The notes under the pieces were generated by a model. It ran no database searches, was not told the origin of the DNA, and worked only from the letters and a program-made list of their open reading frames with translations. From Paramacrobiotus metropolitanus (taxonomy: Eukaryota > Tardigrada > Eutardigrada > Parachela > Macrobiotidae): a stretch of 64,000 nucleotides of DNA. The stretch is from NCBI RefSeq assembly GCF_019649055.1, contig NW_026570357.1:248001-312000 (forward strand), written 5' to 3'. This document shows positions 58,243 through 64,000 of the stretch, piece by piece. A program made the position numbers and the translations under genes. Numbering within the stretch: position 1 is the stretch's first letter; each line of letters begins with the position of its first letter.

Positions 58243-61179
58243 TAATCAAGCGACAATAACAATCCGCCGTTCGAAAAGTTTCATTCAGTAAAGATCCGGT
58301 ACTGTAACGCAAACAGCATTAACAATAAGCTTGATCAGGTCAAACACTTTTGTTCTGAAGCGGATATAACCGCCATAACTGAAACTTGGGAAAAACATCC
58401 TGTTAATGAAAAGGACACGCTTTTTGCTGATTTTAGTGCATATACAGTATTTCGCAAGCCCAGGGTAGGTGACCCTCATGGCGGGGTTGCAATTGTTATT
58501 CGAGAATGTTATAAACCGGTTCGTAGAACGGATCTCGAATTTTCTAATGTTGAAGCTCTCTTTGTCGAATCTAAACTTCTAGACCGGCTGTTTATTGTTT
58601 TATACGCTCCACCAGATGAAAGCCAGCAAGTTGTACCCGAATTTATCGAACATCTGCGAAATAAGCTTTCTCGAAACATGTTAAGAAAAGTTGTAATAAT
58701 CGGTGATTTTAACCTTCCAGGCATTGATTGGTGTAAAAAACTGGGAAAAATAGGGCTAGTCGTGAATTGTTATCGGCGCTAAAAGAGTTTAGCTTAATGC
58801 AGATTATCAACTTTCCAACCAGAAAAGCCAACTGCCTCGACCTTTGTCTGATTAGCCGGAAGAGTACATTCGAGCCAGCAGTACCGATTAGTCCCCCTTC
58901 TCTGACAAATGACCACGCGGGTTTTGAATTTACCTTAACTACCAGAACATTCAAAAGAAAAGTCAGAACGTTTAAACGATGGATAATTAATAAGAACAAT
59001 ATCTTTAACTTTCAAAACCGTCTCTATGATACCGACTGGGTTGTAATGTTTCGGAACAAAAATGCAAGCGATCGCGCAGTAATTTTTGAAAAAAATTTTC
59101 TTGAAGCCGCTCATTTTTATTTTAAGTACCGCAGCATAGTAGTTCGTCCAGGTTCAGTCAGATATCCCGTTAATATAAAAAAGCTGATGAGAGCTCGCGA
59201 TCGTGCTTTTAGAGTGTATCGACGGTCTGGCACATTGTTGAAGGACGCACTTAAGTTAAAATGGAAATTTGCTTCCAGTAAATGTGAACGTTTGGTAAAG
59301 AAATTTGAATTTTCTAAAATTTCTGATGTCGCTTACTCATATAAAAATAATCCAGTCAAGTTTTGGAAATATGTAAAGTCAACATCTGACCGAGCCTACA
59401 TGCCGCCTTTGCAGTTACATGATGGACGCAGCACTGATACCGACCTTGAGAAAGCAAACGTTCTGAATATGCAGTACAAAAATGCACAGTCGATGTGTGA
59501 AACGCACTGTTTAAACGCCGGTACTGACTTATTGTGTCAAAATGTGGATTTGTGGGAGATAACTGAACTGCTTGTGCTTGAGCAGTTAGCAAAACTGTCG
59601 CCTAAAACGTCTAGCGGAAAATTTACGATTACAAATTTGTTAATGATCACTGCGGGAAATTCGATCACCAAACCGCTCAAAATGATTTTCGAAGCTTCGC
59701 TAAATGAAGGAAAGTTTCCAACTGTTTGGAAAGAATCATTCATAACGCCCGTCCTTAAATCTTCGTGCGATCCTCGGCTACCGGTCAGCTACCGGCCGAT
59801 ATCAATGCTCCATCCTGTGTCTAAGATTTTTGAACGTTGTTTAGATGACTTGATCCGTGGATTTCTGCATGGTAACAATGCGCTGTCAGATCATCAGTTT
59901 GCGTACCGTAGGAAAATGTCTACTGAGCTTCAGTTATTCATTTTTACAAAAGAAATATCGGATTTTATTTTGAATGGTTTTGAAGTCGATGCAGTGTTTC
60001 TAGACTGTTCAAAAGCGTTCGATAAGCTGTCACATGTATCGATCATTAATGCTCTAATTAATCTGAATATACCTAGCCAGATTGTACATTTGATTTCCGA
60101 TTACCTAAAAGGACGTATTCAACGTGTCTACGTTGAAGATGCGTTGTCCGACTCGCTGCCTGTTATTAGTGGTGTTCCTCAAGGGTCTGTTCTCGGCCCT
60201 CTCCTGTTCATTTGCGTACTTAACTTTATTTTATCCGTTTTGAGAAACGGTAGTAAAGTGTATGTGTTTGCTGACGATATTGTAATTCTTCGTCCTATTG
60301 TTAAAGATAATGATCATGTGTTGCTTCAGGAAGATATTTTGTGCGTTAACGATTGGCTTGCTGGAAACTGTTTAGCGCTTAACGCCGAAAAATCTGTTCA
60401 TGTTTGTTTTTCTGCCAGGCGGAGTATACAAAGTTGTAACAAGTACCGTATTAATGGTAGTGACATACCAACTAACGATGTCGTTAAGTATCTAGGCGTT
60501 CAAGTCGACCGGAAACTGAGTTGGAAGGAAAACAGTGAAAAACTTTTGTTGAAATGTACCAGACGGTTAGGCTGCATAAATCGGTTATTTAAGTACCTGC
60601 ACTCTGGTGCAAGAATGAAATTGTTTGAATCTTTGGTTTTATCAGCTGTTGATTATTGTGCATCTTGCGTACATCCAGTGCTTAAAAAATCTAGCGAAAT
60701 CATCGAAAAATGTCAGTGTAGATTTGTAAAAACTTTGCGCCTCGGTAGCGACCCTTTGCAGTATGAAAACCGTTTGAAAGAGCTGAAATGGGACAGTCTA
60801 AAACTTCGACGCATCAAAAAAGCGCTGATGTTTATTTACAAGTTAAAATTCTGCAAAGTGCCATTAGGTGACCTTTGTATCGTAAGTCTGAATAGTTCGG
60901 CTGCTGCGCTTTGAATCTATTGCAGGTAACACTCGGCAATGTGGTCGCCTAAATCAACATCCATTCCCGATTGCGCCGGCTCCAACGACGATATGTGGCA
61001 CAACAGTGACTGCCGTCCATGGATCGCACCTGGATCAGCTAACTGCTATCTGGAACGAGATTTTCCTTCCCGTTGAAGCCTATCTGTCTGTTGGCACTTT
61101 CCACAGTGCACTAGATCGAATTGATTTGATAAACCTTCCTTCGATCAAAAATCATCCTTTGTTTGTCCCTAAAGTTTAG
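58243..61179 (+). pseudogene. LINE ORF2: endonuclease and reverse transcriptase, two frameshifts
   Basis: The APE-type endonuclease lies in the first part (CNANSINNKL, ITETW, VIIGDFNLPGIDW). A one-base loss in an A-run near 58748 shifts the frame. The RT follows in 58767-60914 with SYRPISML, AFDKLSH, SGVPQGSVLGPLLF and the catalytic FADD. A second shift near 60905 places the C-terminal part (GHP-like region to VPKV) in another frame ending at 61179. Both breaks are single lesions, so the insertion is young. It does reverse transcription at the cut target. Clade assignment (I/Jockey-like) is from motif style. Confidence 0.75.
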
Positions 61180-61412
61180 CTTTCTTGAGAAACCGGAAAC
61201 GTATCCCTAATGTAAAATTACTGTCGCAAAACTGCCGATGACAACTTGTGAATGTAACTGCAAATACAATCTTGTTCTGGTAATTTAACTATTGTTTCCT
61301 TTCCCAATGTCATGTTTTTTTTTGTTATTTCTTCTTCATGATTCCCTGTCCTAGCCTAAAAGGAGGCGACGTCTCGTAGCTAAGGACATTAAACCACTTA
61401 TTATTATTATCT

Positions 61413-62689
61413 CATTAATTTATTTGTACATTCGAGATTACAGTATGGGTGCTGAGTGCCTGTCTGATCAGTTCTGCTTTTTTGGTAGCCTCTTCTGCTA
61501 CCCATGAAATTTATACTGTAGCACTTTTGTCACACCGACTCTTTCCATTTCAGAAAAACTGTTTTGTGCGCCACAGGGGATGATGCTAGAGCTTTGTATT
61601 AAAAGTTTAAAACGGGTAAAATTAACGTTTTCTAAGCTGTTCATATATTCTGGCTATCTGATCAGAATACCTTACCATAAGGGCCAAGCTCTTCCTAGCC
61701 TGCCTATGGCATACGCATTCGCTTTGGCAAAGTGTTCCATTTAAATTTAATCTGCCATCGGGTCACACAGTGATCTGGTCGTTGTCAATTAATTTTTTGT
61801 TATCGTAATCATATGCCATCAAGTAACGCTTGGACAACGGAATTAAAGAAACGAATTTTTATCCTGCAATCCTAATTTTTAGATCCTTAACAAAACCACC
61901 TTACACAGGCTGTTAAACTCGTTGTACAGGGTTACTCGGAACACTGCGCGAAGGCATTCACATGAAGCACAACTGTACCAGGAAAGACATCATGTTGCCT
62001 CTTCTTTTGTTGCCCACCTAACCAGGGCACATATTACGCGTGTAAATTTAGAACAATCTTATCTTTGGTAACCGATAGTACTTATACTACCATTGTTTTA
62101 AAGAAATTGTTTTATCTGTAGCGGTCGATGTTATTTTAGTTTGTCGTGGCTAAACGAAAATTAGATGAGTACTATACGCTTTGTCACGGTGGTCATCGTG
62201 ATGTAAAGGCGCCCCAAAAAAAACCTCTAAATAATAAAAATTCATGGCTTTCCTACTGGAAATTCGAGTATGCCTTAGGTTTTTCTGTATTTTTGACAAA
62301 AAACCTGCACTAACACTATAACATCAATAGCCGGTTCATTTTGCGTGAACCTTCATGGATCTGTGTATTTACTTAATCGAAGTGGCTATTTTGCCGCACA
62401 CTGCGTAAAAATAGTCGCTAGCTATTTTGCCGTTAGCTTATTCAATTATAAAACAAGCGGTCCAAAATAATCGTTGCTTTTCTATCGTTATTAGAGCGAA
62501 ACTCCAAAACCGCAAGAACATAGCAACTCAAGCGTCATTTTCGGAAAATAGCACGTCGACGTCGCGCTACTCTTCATGTGTCATAAGGTTACTGATATAA
62601 GATTACATATCCGTATACGTAGCTACTTCATAAAAATGCTGGGCCTCTACCACAGCCCACTGGGGGAGTGAGGGAAGTGTGTATTATTA
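61413..62689. other. Region without recognisable gene
   Basis: It contains the diverged repeat copy at about 61910-62010 (see 41.65-42.6 kb). Otherwise nothing. Confidence 0.35.
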
Positions 62690-62955
62690 AATCCCTAACT
62701 GAGATCCCGCAGCTGTATCTCCATATCCCGCCTCGGTGGGACCATGGCCAGGAAATCGCACTGCGGAATCAGGGCTCCGACGTCGGTATCGGCGACTCAG
62801 CAGTGCTTCAGCCCGATTGCTTTATATCGCGGCCAAGCCAAGTGGTTGGCAATCCCATCGGTACAACAAAACATAACAGAGAAATAGCGGTCGTAGTCGT
62901 ACAACGCCAGCCACGGTACACGAAGACCGCTCAGGATCTGTTGGATCAGGCTGGT
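62690..62955 (-). pseudogene. Relic of the F-box family tail (copy 9)
   Basis: The minus strand encodes ALYDYDRYFS, then GLKHC, a stop, then ADTDVGALIPQCDF and RRDMEIQLRDLS, paralleling FYDC...LKQCRISDGDLEALVPL...MQVWELVESNL of copy 8. Several stops. No F-box or N exon is nearby. Confidence 0.5.
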
Positions 62956-63063
62956 TAGACGGCGACATTCGCCTAAATTTAAATCTCGAAGAACCAGTAT
63001 CTGTTTCTCTTTTATTGGGCAAAGGCCATCAATGTTACAAAAAGTGCATTCGCGTAATACTAC

Positions 63064-63435
63064 TTAAAATGATTCAAATTTAAACGTTAAAAAAGCAGCC
63101 AAAATCGTTATCGCCGTCAAAAATCCTAGAGTAGGACGCATATTCCAGGTGCCCAAAACAGCAGCAGCATTTCCTTTCACTAAAGCTAGACTAAATCTCT
63201 GCTTCAAAAATGCAGTAGAACGAGGTTCCCCTGTCACGTCGCGAATCTTTCTGCCAGCGAAACGAATAAGCTCCATAAAAGCAGATCCAAATATGCCGAA
63301 GGTTTCGACTGCCAAGGGGAGAAACAGGTAACCCATCCTTTCCACGTAGGAATATTTACGGCGTTTACTGTCTTCGGCCAGATGTGCAACGCTACCGGAT
63401 GCGCTCGCACTTGCCCGGACATGCGTCTTGTAAAT
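63064..63435 (-). pseudogene. Retroelement C-terminal tail, longest copy
   Basis: The minus-strand frame has SKRRKYSYVERMGYLFLPLA, VETFGIFGSAFMELIRF, RKIRDVTGEP, TAFLKQRFSLALVKGNAAAV and LGTWN, then a hydrophobic end (FLTAITILAAFLTF) and a stop. The series of motifs is one I associate with C-termini of animal non-LTR retroelement proteins. The RT part is not present within the window upstream (63.4-64.0 kb). Confidence 0.5.
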
Positions 63436-64000
63436 AGCTGGCGTACCTGACAGCAGGAGCGCTAATAACGCCAATACTATCAGGAGTGCTAATAGCACTC
63501 CTTTTGTCGGGTAGACTCCTCCTCATCCTTGGGTTTACAGGGGCTCGCCGCCTCAATTGAAGCACATAGGTAGAGAAGAATCGAAAACCTGACCAATGAT
63601 CCACTACAATAGACTCTCCTGTTATGCGGCAGCGGTCAGGTTTCCAGTTCTTCTGGAACTGGAAGAGGCTGAACCTCTTTAAGAGAGTGCCGGTAAGTCA
63701 TAACGGCCGATACAAATGATACTCGTAGGGAAAGACCAGCGCATACGTTTGCGACAATGCAATCACTCTAGAAATATCCAGTACTTACTAAGTACTTGCA
63801 ATACTACGTCATGAAAACTTCCAAACCAAAGATCCATCCAGTCGTGTAATACATCCTTTACATGATTACATCCAATTCATGTAGTACTAGTACACGCCAC
63901 TCGTACGATATTGCAACGATAACATAAGTATCGGATAAGTTACTGCGGTATCGGATGAAAAATGTGATTGTTATTCTACACGACGAGCAGAGGTGTTTGT
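63436..64000. other. Region without recognisable gene
   Basis: No supported feature to the window end. Confidence 0.3.

Larger units (their letters stand above)
56811..61412 (+). mobile_element. LINE retrotransposon, near full length
   Basis: Units: 5' tandem repeats, ORF1, ORF2, 3' UTR ending CATTAAACCACTTATTATTATTAT at about 61385-61412. Ending in a short TTA repeat instead of poly-A is typical of I-type LINEs (from memory). The exact 5' boundary and target duplication were not found. Confidence 0.65.

Overview
The window is animal genomic DNA, most likely from a tardigrade close to Hypsibius. Genes are cut by short GT-AG introns, ORFs lack bacterial ribosome sites, and mobile-element debris is abundant. 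The tardigrade call rests on a repeated gene family (N-terminal domain with AWNAVDV...QHG motifs followed by an F-box) that I remember from Hypsibius proteins; that is memory, not a search result.

Bases 1-12,900 are a compact block unlike the rest. It holds a broken Polinton/adintovirus-type capsid gene, a broken protein-primed family B DNA polymerase, three spliced genes that appear to be paralogues of one another, a near-perfect 768-bp inverted repeat around a 2-kb unique segment, and an intact viral-type inhibitor-of-apoptosis gene (two BIR domains plus RING). Several of these genes have their own TATA box. I read the block as an endogenised DNA virus or Polinton-like element whose replication and capsid genes are decayed while its putative regulatory genes stay open.

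From 14 to 63 kb the chromosome carries nine copies or relics of the F-box family on both strands. The copy at 18.4-20.7 kb is a clean three-exon gene of 533 residues; others have lost exons, gained stops or frameshifts, or survive as short tails. Two ordinary genes sit among them. One is a nine-exon pancreatic-lipase-like gene (27.0-33.6 kb) whose signal-peptide exon is separated from the rest by a 3.35-kb fold-back element. The other is a receptor guanylate cyclase (42.6-49.1 kb, minus strand) of about 16 exons, with a pogo-like element in one intron.

Mobile DNA includes a LINE with two ORFs (56.8-61.4 kb), tails of other retroelements (17, 50 and 63 kb), a gag relic (34.3 kb), several TIR elements and MITEs, and a perfect 55-bp hairpin at 51.4 kb. 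Gene functions come from motifs read by eye. Exon junctions were checked for reading phase where stated; unresolved ones are flagged.
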